From NCBI GenBank assembly GCA_019509895.1, contig JAEKLK010000054.1, positions 1 to 13,882 on the forward strand: 13,882 nucleotides of DNA, in the 5' to 3' direction. The notes beneath the pieces were generated by a model, which was not told where the DNA came from, did not search any database, and saw only the letters and a list, made by a program, of their open reading frames with translations. Shown here piece by piece: positions 6,049-12,289 of this stretch (its first letter is position 1; the number at the start of each line of letters is the position of its first letter). Origin of the DNA: Betaproteobacteria bacterium (GTDB taxonomy: Bacteria; Pseudomonadota; Gammaproteobacteria; Burkholderiales; SG8-39). The position numbers and the translations under genes were made by a program.

Positions 6049-6084
6049 GACAGAAAGATTACGTACGACAGAAAGATTACGTAC
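6049..6084. repeat. Two tandem copies of an 18-bp unit
   Basis: GACAGAAAGATTACGTAC occurs twice in direct, perfect tandem between the CsgH-like gene and the MipA-like gene. The last part of the second copy forms the left arm of the CGTACG palindrome at 6075-6099. It probably arose by local duplication at the edge of that palindrome; it lies upstream of the CsgH-like gene, so it could affect its promoter. Confidence 0.8.
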
Positions 6085-6099
6085 GAAGTACGGAATTCA
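6075..6099. repeat. Palindrome with CGTACG core, copy 2
   Basis: GATTACGTAC and GTACGGAATT flank GAA, an imperfect inverted repeat sharing CGTACG-NN-GTACGGAATT with the palindrome at 2202-2228. Its right end overlaps the TGA of the MipA-like gene. Both copies therefore sit directly at the 3' end of a gene. Confidence 0.5.
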
Positions 6100-6617
6100 G
6101 AATCGGTATGCGACGCTCGCGCTCGCATAAGCGCCCGAGCGGCGCTGCACGATCGGGCTTTTCATCGCCTCGTCGGAAAGGCGGCGCTGCTCGATGCTCG
6201 CGAAAAGGACCCAGCGCGGCGTGAGGTCGTAGCCACCGAACGCGCCCAAGCGCGTGGTGAGAAGCCCGCTCTCTTGCACGTCGTAGTACGACTCGAAGTG
6301 CTTCCCGCTCGCCCACGTCGCCTGCGCGTACAGGCCGGCGATGAAGCCATGGCCGCGATAGACGCCCACGTTGGCGCGCGCATCGAGCTCGACTCCCCGA
6401 TCGCTGTCTACATGCTGGTGCGGGCGAACCACGTCTTGCCGAAGTAGCGGATCATCGGGATGACATCCACCGTGCGTTCCGCCGAGCCGTCGAATGTAGG
6501 CCGCGAGCGCAGGCCTGCACCGAGGAGCGTGGGCTCCGGCTTGTCCAGCCCGGGCTTTTCCTGCGCGGCGGCCAGCGCGGGCAGCGCCGCGCATGCCAAT
6601 AGAACGAGGCGCTTCAT
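6097..6617 (-). pseudogene. MipA/OmpV outer-membrane protein gene with internal deletion and frameshift
   Basis: The 5' part (6617 down to 6408) encodes a signal peptide (MKRLVLLACAALPALAAAQ) and a MipA/OmpV beginning, GAGLRSRPTFDG and VIPMIRYFGKTWFAR, then stops at TAG. The 3' part lies in another frame and encodes HQHVDSDRGVELDARANVGV, an AGLYAQATWASGKHFESYY segment, LLTTRLGAFGGYDLTPRW and a terminal VAYRF, all typical of the family's later beta strands. MipA/OmpV proteins are usually about 250-280 residues; only about 170 codons remain, so some 80-90 residues are missing at the point where the frame changes (near 6410-6430). Its ATG overlaps the TGA of the gene upstream on this strand. Homology of both halves is clear; whether the lesion is genomic or an assembly error cannot be told. 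Confidence 0.72.
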
Positions 6618-7357
6618 GCGCCACCCGTGAAGTTCGGCGGGCGCTTCCCGATGAAGGCGGCGATGCCCTCGCGGGCGTCGCGGCCGCGCGCCTGCGCGGC
6701 GATCGACTGCGCCTCGAGCTCCATCTGCGTCTCGAGCGATTCCGCGAAGCTGTGATGCAGGAGCCGCTTTGCCGCGCCGTACGCCTGCGTTGCCCCGCGC
6801 GCGAGGTCCTGCGCCAGCGCTTCGCTTTCGGCCGCAAGCGCGCCGTCCGCGAGCACGCGCGTGACGAGACCCCATTCGTACGCTTCGCGTGCGCTCAGCA
6901 CCCGATTGCTGATCGCGAGCTCGAGCGCACGGCGCACGCCGACGATGCGGGGCAGGAAGTAGGTCGAGCCGCCGTCGGGGCTCAGGCCGGCGCGGGTGTA
7001 GGCCATCGTGAACTTGGCCGATTCGCCGGCGAGCACCAGGTCGGCGGCCAGCACGAAGCTCATGCCGCCGCCGCCGGCGGCGCCGTTCACGGCGACCACG
7101 AAGGGCGCATCCATGCGCACGAGACGCGAGATGGCAAGGTGCAGCATCCCGGCGAGCTCCTTCACGTGCGCGCCGAGCGCGTCCCCTTGAGCCGCAAATG
7201 CCTTGAGGTCGCCTCCCGCGCAAAACATCCGCCCTGCGCCGGTGAGCAGCACCGCCCGCACGCCACGGTCCTCGCTGGCACGGATCGCGGCCTGCATCAG
7301 CTCGCGTCCCATCGTCAGGTCGATTGCGTTGGCGGCGTCGGGCCGGTTAAGCGTAAT
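6614..7357 (-). pseudogene. Enoyl-CoA hydratase/isomerase family gene lacking its 5' end
   Basis: The frame encodes a crotonase-fold protein beginning at ITLNRPDAANAIDL and ending PPNFTGGA, about 247 residues. The usual 10-15 N-terminal residues and the start codon are absent: upstream in this frame there is no ATG, GTG or TTG, only the out-of-frame end of the lipoprotein gene. An internal ATG at 7312 would give 232 residues but remove the conserved first strand. The oxyanion-hole segment FCAGGDLKAF is intact. The two Glu of true hydratases are not at their usual places (GGGGMSFVLA and AYTRAGLSPDGG); the SPDGG Asp instead resembles PaaG-type isomerases. The stop overlaps the MipA-like ATG. 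The product may be partly functional if started at 7312, or the gene may be dead. Confidence 0.72.
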
Positions 7358-7806
7358 GCGGGGTCGTACTCGAGGAACAGCGTACCGGCGGAGAGCGAGT
7401 AATCCTGCGAGCGCGGCAGGCTGTTGGAGTGCTTGATCGGCAGGGTCGCTTCGCACACCAGGAAGCGCTCGGGACCATGCGCTGGCATGGTCGGGTTCTT
7501 CTGCTCCAAGCCGACGCACGATCGATCGGACTGGTTGATCGTGCTGATGCGACCCTGGGCGACTGCGTGCGCGCCACCCTGGCTGCGCCATAGAAGCGTG
7601 CCGTTTTCGAACGTCGCGACGATGTACGGAGTATCGGCGCTGTAGAGATAGCCGACCACGCTCGCGTCTGTCTTCATGAGCTGGTCGAGCTGCGCGCTGC
7701 CGCTGCTCGCTCCTACGGCCGACGCGCCTGGCCTTGCTTCGGGTGGCGGGCCCGCCTGGTCGCAGGCACTCAATGCCAGCGCCGCAATAAACACTTTGCG
7801 TTTCAT
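7315..7806 (-). CDS. Putative lipoprotein with a foreign C-terminal tail
   Basis: This 163-residue protein starts with a lipoprotein signal (MKRKVFIAALALSACDQAG): the lipobox LSAC places the acylated Cys near residue 14. After a Pro/Ala/Gly/Ser linker the body has VGYLYSADTPYIVATFENGTLLWRS and a strand-rich remainder; I do not recognise the family. The last ~12 residues (LTGPTPPTQST and neighbours) are the enoyl-CoA hydratase sequence read in another frame, so the natural C-terminus was replaced when the two genes were joined near 7357. Two Cys in the body (SCVG, LVCE) could form a disulfide. The signal peptide and lipobox are seen; the gene's function is unknown. Confidence 0.65.
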   Translation of the reverse strand: MKRKVFIAALALSACDQAGPPPEARPGASAVGASSGSAQLDQLMKTDASVVGYLYSADTPYIVATFENGTLLWRSQGGAHAVAQGRISTINQSDRSCVGLEQKNPTMPAHGPERFLVCEATLPIKHSNSLPRSQDYSLSAGTLFLEYDPALRLTGPTPPTQST

Positions 7807-7826
7807 GCGGTCTCGAATCTACCGCA

Positions 7827-8168
7827 TTACCGCGATTCCGCCGCTTCGACGACCTCGTAGGTTCGCGTGCCGGAAAGCATTTGCTCGGAGACGAGCACCT
7901 TGGCGCGCTGTCCTGAGCGCACCAGCATCGGCGTGACGACACTCGCCTGCACGAGCGTCCCGTCGGTGAGCCGGATCATCGCCGTGCGGTCGGCACCGGC
8001 GTGGCCGGTCGAGCTTGGCTGCACCGTTATCGCTTCGATCATGCCGGTCATCTCGCCGATGCTGCGCCTGGGATCGGTGATCCAGAACCAGATGAACACC
8101 GCCACAACGATCGCCAGGATGGCGAAGAGAACGTTGTTCATGCGTTGGGACGGAAGCGCTTCCGACAT
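7827..8168 (-). CDS. Small single-pass membrane protein, paralogue 1
   Basis: From ATG 8168 the product has 113 residues: a short polar N-terminus, one membrane helix (NVLFAILAIVVAVFIWFWI), and a C-terminal domain of about 80 residues with alternating strands (ADRTAMIRLTDGTLVQASVV, RAKVLVSEQMLSGTRTYEVVE). The topology is probably helix in the inner membrane with a small beta domain on one face. A second protein with the same design lies just upstream (8254 onward), sharing TAMIR-x-x-DG, VR-x-G-x-RA and LSG-x-RTYEVV. I cannot assign a family; the beta part resembles a small OB- or SH3-like barrel. Other starts are TTG 8177 and ATG 8141, and no good ribosome binding site marks any of them. Confidence 0.6.
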   Translation of the reverse strand: MSEALPSQRMNNVLFAILAIVVAVFIWFWITDPRRSIGEMTGMIEAITVQPSSTGHAGADRTAMIRLTDGTLVQASVVTPMLVRSGQRAKVLVSEQMLSGTRTYEVVEAAESR

Positions 8169-8253
8169 GGCAGTCAAAATAGCATTGCCTGCCGGGGTGA
8201 ACCTGACGCCCGGATGTCAGCCAAACAATGGAACGTCAAAAACGACGGTCTTT

Positions 8254-8544
8254 TTACTCAGCGGGAACAATGTCGACCACCTCGTAGGTGCGCTGACCGG
8301 AAAGCACGTCTTCAGTAACGACGATCCTTGCCCGCTCGCCGGCCCGCACCGGACGATGAGTGACGATGTGCGCCTGCGTCACCCGCCCGTCCGGCATGCG
8401 GATCATGGCGGTGCGATCCGGCTCCGCCCGGGTATCGGATTGCTGCCGCGTCGTGGTGGCTTCCACGGTGGCGATGATCTCTTCCACGCGCCGGCTGGAG
8501 TGCGACAGGATGAACCAGCCGACCAGGACGGCGAGGGCCGCCAC
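8254..8544 (-). CDS. Small single-pass membrane protein, paralogue 2, start uncertain
   Basis: This frame encodes a membrane helix (VVVVAALAVLVGWFILSHS) followed by SRRVEEIIATVEATTT and a beta-rich end (TAMIRMPDGRVTQAHIVTH, ARIVVTEDVLSGQRTYEVVD). It is a clear paralogue of the gene at 7827-8168, so the pair is a tandem duplication. There is no ATG in frame: homology to the paralogue continues upstream of the only nearby start (GTG 8544) to about 8590, then meets the stop of the decarboxylase gene. Either GTG 8544 is used, clipping part of the membrane helix, or the original start was lost by deletion against the decarboxylase. The function is unknown. Confidence 0.5.
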   Translation of the reverse strand: MAALAVLVGWFILSHSSRRVEEIIATVEATTTRQQSDTRAEPDRTAMIRMPDGRVTQAHIVTHRPVRAGERARIVVTEDVLSGQRTYEVVDIVPAE

Positions 8545-8593
8545 GACGACGACCGGAAGCGCCCATCGATTGGCAGCGCGCGGGCTGGCCAGG

Positions 8594-9586
8594 CTAAACC
8601 TTGAACGCCTCGAGCGTCTCGGGCGCGAAGAGCTCTTCCGGCTGCAGCCGGCGCTTGGAAAGTCCCTGCTCGTGGTGATAGCGCAAGAATGTATCGAGTA
8701 CCGGACGGTTCGCCGCGACGCCGTACGGCCACCAGTCCTCGCCCATCTCGCGCCGCGCTTCCTCCACATGGGCGACCAGCCAGGGCAGCATCGCCGGCAT
8801 CGCCGCCGTCTGGCGGTAGAGTTCCATCGCATGCGACTTCGATTGCTCGAGCGCCTTGTAGAGCGACTGCGCGACCCAGCGGTTCTTCTCGTAGACGTCC
8901 CGGCGGATCACCACCGTATGCATGATCGGAAAGATCCGGGTGCGCCGGTAGTACTCGCGTTCGGCCGAGACGTAGTCGGGAAATAGCCGCTTCACGTCCT
9001 GCGGGCGCGTATAGAAGGTCGAGGGCGCGCGCGCCGTCACCATGGCGTCGAGCTCGCCCTCGGCGATCATCTGGGCGAGCGTTTGCGTCGCGCCGATCGG
9101 CCGCACGCGGATCGCGGGCGGCAGGTCGATCTTCAGCTTGTCGATGCGGCCGGGCTCTTCTTCGCCGCCCGAGAGGTGGTCGTAGTCGGCGACCTTGACG
9201 CCGTATTCGTCGGAGAGGATGCCGCGGATCCAGACCGGCGCGGTCATCTGGTACTCCGGCACGCCGACCCGCTTGCCCTTCAGGTCTTCCGGCCGCCGGA
9301 TACCGCTCTTCTCGGCTACGAAAATGCACGAGTGCCGGAAGAAGCGCGACGGAAAGACCGGGATGGCGATGAACGGCGGATTCGGCGAATGCAGCGACGC
9401 GCTGTACGAGGAGAGCGACATCTCGGACGCGTCGAACTCGCGGCCGCGCATCATGCGGAAGAACGTCTCCTCGACCGGCAGCGTCAGGTAGTTGAGGTCG
9501 ATGCCGTCGGCGCGCACCGTACCGTCGGCGAGCGCGCGCATGCGGTCGTATTCCCAGCAGGCGAACGTCAGGCTGAGCTTCGGCAT
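8594..9586 (-). CDS. 4,5-dihydroxyphthalate decarboxylase family protein
   Basis: This 330-residue cytoplasmic protein matches the 4,5-dihydroxyphthalate decarboxylase (Pht5) family, which releases CO2 from 4,5-dihydroxyphthalate to give protocatechuate. The family has a periplasmic-binding-protein-like fold and is often misannotated as an ABC receptor. Typical features are the opening LSLTFACWEYDRMRALADG, the segment ASEMSLSSYSASLH, GKRVGVPEYQMTAPVWIRGIL (about 105-125), and LPWLVAHVEEARREMGEDWWPYGV near residue 280. There is no signal peptide, which argues against a transport role. The length fits the family. A Gfo/Idh/MocA dehydrogenase and a Rieske oxygenase nearby complete the pathway. 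It is divergent from the tricarboxylate receptor gene with only 35 bases between the starts. Related decarboxylases act on other aromatic diacids, so the exact substrate is inferred. Confidence 0.85.
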   Translation of the reverse strand: MPKLSLTFACWEYDRMRALADGTVRADGIDLNYLTLPVEETFFRMMRGREFDASEMSLSSYSASLHSPNPPFIAIPVFPSRFFRHSCIFVAEKSGIRRPEDLKGKRVGVPEYQMTAPVWIRGILSDEYGVKVADYDHLSGGEEEPGRIDKLKIDLPPAIRVRPIGATQTLAQMIAEGELDAMVTARAPSTFYTRPQDVKRLFPDYVSAEREYYRRTRIFPIMHTVVIRRDVYEKNRWVAQSLYKALEQSKSHAMELYRQTAAMPAMLPWLVAHVEEARREMGEDWWPYGVAANRPVLDTFLRYHHEQGLSKRRLQPEELFAPETLEAFKV

Positions 9587-9592
9587 CGCCCC

Positions 9593-9600
9593 AGTATACT
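9593..9600. promoter_or_regulatory. Palindromic -10-like element AGTATACT
   Basis: In the 35-base gap between two divergent genes, AGTATACT is self-complementary, so TATACT reads as a -10 hexamer on both strands. No convincing -35 box sits 16-18 bases upstream on either strand. If used, the two transcripts would have very short leaders. Confidence 0.25.
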
Positions 9601-9621
9601 CAGCGGCCTGGAGGAGAATCG

Positions 9622-10578
9622 ATGCGTTTCATACCGGTCCTCGCAGCACTGCTCGTCGCGTGCGCCGCGCACGCGCAGAACTATCCGTCGCGCCCGATCA
9701 GGATCATCGTGCCGTACGCGCCCGGCGGACTTCCCGACACGATGACGCGCCTGGTCGGCGGCAAGCTCGCCGATCCGCTGGGCCAGCCGATCGTGGTGGA
9801 GAACATGGGCGGCGCGGGCGGCATCAATGGCGTGGCCGAGGTCGTGAAGTCGGCGCCCGACGGCTACACGCTGCTGGTCGCCGACGTCGGCCAGATCGCG
9901 ATCAACCCGCATCTCTTCTCCAAGCTGCCCTACCAGCCGCTCAAGGATCTCGCGCCGGTGAGCCTGATCGGCACCTCGCCGCTCTACCTGGTCGCGCATC
10001 CCTCGGTGCCCGCGAACACGCTGAAGGAGCTGGTGGCGCTCGCGAAGAAGGAGCCGGGCAAGCTGAACTACGGCTCCTCCGGCATCGGCAGCATCCATCA
10101 CCTGGCCACGGAGGCGCTCAAGGCGGGCTTCGGCATCGACATCGTGCATGTGCCGTACAAGGGCACCGGGCAATCGGTGCCGGCGCTCCTCGGCGGGCAG
10201 GTCGCCCTTCTGTACTCCGCGCTGCCTTCCATTGCCGGCCATCTCAAAGACGGCAAGGTGAAGATGCTTGCCATCAGCAGCGCCAAGCGCTCGCCGCATA
10301 CACCCGACGTCCCGACGGTGGCCGAGAACGGCATCGCCGGCTACGACTTCGTCGCCGAGATCGGCCTGCTCGCGCCGGCCGCCACGCCGCGCGAAGTGAT
10401 CCAGCGCCTTGCCGGAGAGATGGCCAAGGTCGCGAAGCAGCCCGACGTCGTCAAGCGCTTCACCGAGCTCGGCATCGACGCGGTCGGCTCGTCGCCCGCC
10501 GATTACGGTGCTCTCAACAAGACCGAGTTCGAAAAGTACGGCAGGCTGGTCAAGGAGACCGGCGCGAAGGTCGACTAA
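9622..10578 (+). CDS. Tripartite tricarboxylate transporter substrate-binding protein (Bug/TctC family)
   Basis: This 318-residue periplasmic receptor has a signal peptide (about 1-18, AHA-Q) and the family opening NYPSRPIRIIVPYAPGG. Further hallmarks are VVENMGGAGGINGVAEVVKSAPDGYTLL, GSSGIGSIHHLATEAL, HVPYKGTGQSVPALLGGQV and the final PADYGALNKTEFEKYGRLVKETGAK. Bug proteins bind organic acids, amides or aromatic acids; its place beside the decarboxylase suggests phthalate or a related carboxylate. The membrane subunits TctA and TctB are not in the window, as is common for orphan Bug genes. GGAGGAG about six bases before the ATG supports the start. It converges on the MarR gene, with eight bases between the stops. 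Confidence 0.93.
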   Translation: MRFIPVLAALLVACAAHAQNYPSRPIRIIVPYAPGGLPDTMTRLVGGKLADPLGQPIVVENMGGAGGINGVAEVVKSAPDGYTLLVADVGQIAINPHLFSKLPYQPLKDLAPVSLIGTSPLYLVAHPSVPANTLKELVALAKKEPGKLNYGSSGIGSIHHLATEALKAGFGIDIVHVPYKGTGQSVPALLGGQVALLYSALPSIAGHLKDGKVKMLAISSAKRSPHTPDVPTVAENGIAGYDFVAEIGLLAPAATPREVIQRLAGEMAKVAKQPDVVKRFTELGIDAVGSSPADYGALNKTEFEKYGRLVKETGAKVD

Positions 10579-10585
10579 TGGTTGT

Positions 10586-11116
10586 TTAGCTTTGTAAACG
10601 GGATCCCCGCTTTCGCGGGGACGACGGGTCGGCGAATGCTTCTCTAGTTTTGTCGCGCAGGTTGTCGATGATCGCGAGCAGCGTGCGCTGGGTCGCCGCG
10701 CGGTCTGCGGCGCTCACCCCGGCGAGGCCGATCTCGTTCACTTCGACCGCAAGCGGCACGAGCTTCGCCTTCAGCGCGCGCCCCTTGGGCGTAAGGTACA
10801 CGTAGACGTTCTTGCGGTTGCGCTCCGCCTGGCTGCGCGTCACGTAGCCCGCCTTCTCCATCGCCCGCAACGCCGCGACGGTGGTCGGCTCCGAGACGCC
10901 CGCCTCCGTGGACAGCCCACGCTGCGTCAGCCCGTCGCGCTCCCACAGGATGCGCAGGAACGTCCAGTGGCCGAAGGTCACGCCGTGCGCCGCGAGCCGC
11001 GCCTGCAGCGCGCGCACGAAGCGGCGCCACGCCTCCTTCGTCAGGTGCGCAACGCGGTCTGGTTTTGCAGCGCCACTTCGCGCCGTTCTTTCGCCGATTG
11101 CAGGATTGCGAGGCAT
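10586..11116 (-). CDS. MarR-family transcriptional regulator
   Basis: The product is a winged-helix dimer of 176 residues if started at ATG 11116. The recognition region is TQRGLSTEAGVSEPTTVAALRAMEKAGYVTR (about 64-95), and the wing is NRKNVYVYLTPKG. MarR proteins typically repress catabolic genes until an aromatic ligand binds; a perfect palindrome between the neighbouring dehydrogenase and oxygenase genes is the probable operator. The conserved part starts near VAHLTKEAWRRF; the 20 residues before it overlap the end of the dehydrogenase gene by 76 bases in another frame, and the start has no good ribosome site, so the true start is uncertain. The last ~12 residues (SSPRKRGSRL) are encoded by a REP palindrome that replaced the natural 3' end. 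Confidence 0.85.
   Translation of the reverse strand: MPRNPAIGERTARSGAAKPDRVAHLTKEAWRRFVRALQARLAAHGVTFGHWTFLRILWERDGLTQRGLSTEAGVSEPTTVAALRAMEKAGYVTRSQAERNRKNVYVYLTPKGRALKAKLVPLAVEVNEIGLAGVSAADRAATQRTLLAIIDNLRDKTREAFADPSSPRKRGSRLQS
10596..10626 (-). repeat. REP-like palindrome, copy 1 (within the MarR gene)
   Basis: The core CCCCGCTTTCGCGGGG is a 6-bp perfect stem with a TTTC loop, flanked by AAACGGGAT and ACGAC. On the minus strand it reads GTCGTCCCCGCG and ends GATCCCGTTT, the same element as the two copies at 13602-13691. It provides the last codons of the MarR gene. Confidence 0.8.
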
Positions 11117-12216
11117 ACCTCGGTGGTGGCAAGTGCCCATTCGCCGTCGTGGACCGGCGGCCGTGCATCCACGACCGCCGCGTAGAGCTCGTCGATGACT
11201 TCGGCCCGCTGCACCTTCGGCGGCGGGAGCGGCTCGAGGCGCCGCTCGCCGTCGGCGTAGATCCACACGCCCTCGGGCAGCGGGCGCAGATCCGCGCGCT
11301 CGCACGAAGCGATCAGCACGCCGAAGTGCTGATGCAGGAGCGCGCTCGGCGCCTTCGCTTGCTTCGCGCCGCCATAATTGCGCTCGTTCTTGAGCTGCAT
11401 CTCGTCGCTCACCTCATTACCCGATAAGGTGCGGCGCGACGCGCCGTAGCTCGCCGGGTCTTTCTTCTGGCCGCCTTCGCCGATCCAGCCGGTGAACTCG
11501 TCGGAATCGAAGTGAGCGTAGCCGCTGTATGTGACGGTCGCGAACGCTCCGTCCTCGAAGGTGATCAGCGCGCTGTACGCGCCTTCGGTCGGTCGCGCCG
11601 CATCCCAATTGCCGGTCTGCGCCCACACGCTTTTCGCGCGTCCGCCGGCCAGGAGCCGCACGATATCGGCGTGGTGCGCCGCCTGGTTGTAGACCGCGCC
11701 GCCGCCGCGCGACGTGTCGAGTTCCTCCGGCCGGCGCGGCCGGTAGAGAAAATCGGTGAAGTTCATCGCGGTGATCATGCGCAGGCGGCCGAAGGCGCCG
11801 CTCGCGATCAGCTCGCGCGTGCGCCGGATCGGCGCGTCGAAGCTGTGGCTGTGCCCGACGATCAGATGGCGCCCGGCGGCGCGCGCCGCGTCGACCATCG
11901 CGCGGCATTCCGCCAGGGTCAGCGCCATCGGCTTTTCCACCAGGGCGTGCTTGCCGGCCGCAAAGGCGAGGCGGGCGTGCGTGGCATGGAACTCGTGCGG
12001 CGTCGCAACGTACGCGACCTCCACTGCCGGGTCGGCGCACAGTTCCTGCACGCTCGCGTATGCCCGGCCGCCGAAGTCGCGCTGGAACTGCGCGCGCGCT
12101 TCGGGGCGCGGGTCGGCGGCAGCGGCCAGTTCGATGCGGCTGTCGGCCGCGAGCGTCGGCGCCATCAGCGTGAACGCGCGACCGAGACCGGCAACGCCGA
12201 GGCGGATTGTTTTCAC
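11041..12216 (-). CDS. Gfo/Idh/MocA oxidoreductase, probable phthalate 4,5-dihydrodiol dehydrogenase
   Basis: This 391-residue NAD(P)-dependent dehydrogenase has an N-terminal Rossmann fold with LGVAGLGRAF (residues 6-15) and the family lysine in VEKPMAL (E94-K95-P96). The C-terminal domain includes NFTDFLYRPRRPEELDT, GGGAVYNQAAHHADIVRLLAGG and SGYAHFDSDEFTGW. This pattern fits the group containing Pht4, which oxidises cis-4,5-dihydro-4,5-dihydroxyphthalate to 4,5-dihydroxyphthalate. The divergent Rieske oxygenase would make its substrate, and the decarboxylase would take its product. It starts at GTG 12216 with no strong ribosome site. The promoter region to the oxygenase contains the palindrome at 12246-12265. 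Family certainty is high; the precise substrate rests on neighbours. Confidence 0.85.
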   Translation of the reverse strand: MKTIRLGVAGLGRAFTLMAPTLAADSRIELAAAADPRPEARAQFQRDFGGRAYASVQELCADPAVEVAYVATPHEFHATHARLAFAAGKHALVEKPMALTLAECRAMVDAARAAGRHLIVGHSHSFDAPIRRTRELIASGAFGRLRMITAMNFTDFLYRPRRPEELDTSRGGGAVYNQAAHHADIVRLLAGGRAKSVWAQTGNWDAARPTEGAYSALITFEDGAFATVTYSGYAHFDSDEFTGWIGEGGQKKDPASYGASRRTLSGNEVSDEMQLKNERNYGGAKQAKAPSALLHQHFGVLIASCERADLRPLPEGVWIYADGERRLEPLPPPKVQRAEVIDELYAAVVDARPPVHDGEWALATTEVCLAILQSAKERREVALQNQTALRT

Positions 12217-12245
12217 AGCGGGCGCGGCGGTATCATCATCGCCGG

Positions 12246-12265
12246 ATACTTAGGTACCTAAGTAT
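12246..12265. promoter_or_regulatory. Perfect 20-bp palindrome, probable MarR operator
   Basis: ATACTTAGGTACCTAAGTAT is a perfect inverted repeat centred in the 73-base gap between divergent dehydrogenase and oxygenase genes. Its length, AT-rich half sites and position fit operators bound by MarR dimers. The regulator gene lies directly after the dehydrogenase, so one site could control both directions and the regulator itself. TATACT and TAAGTAT, resembling -10 boxes, overlap its edges, so binding would block polymerase. Confidence 0.7.
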
Positions 12266-12289
12266 ATCTTTGCCGACCGAGGAGGCCCC

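Noticed and set aside
8236..8256. Possible terminator after the second membrane paralogue (CGTC-GTTTTT-GACG)
   Set aside because: The stem is only four base pairs and the T-run is in the loop, not after the stem.
8594..9586. Periplasmic ABC receptor identity for the decarboxylase-like protein
   Set aside because: There is no signal peptide and the neighbours complete a phthalate pathway, so the enzyme reading is preferred.
10605..10620. Hairpin CCCCGC-TTTC-GCGGGG as a bidirectional terminator between the convergent genes
   Set aside because: No T-run on either side; it is a copy of the REP element found near the window's end.
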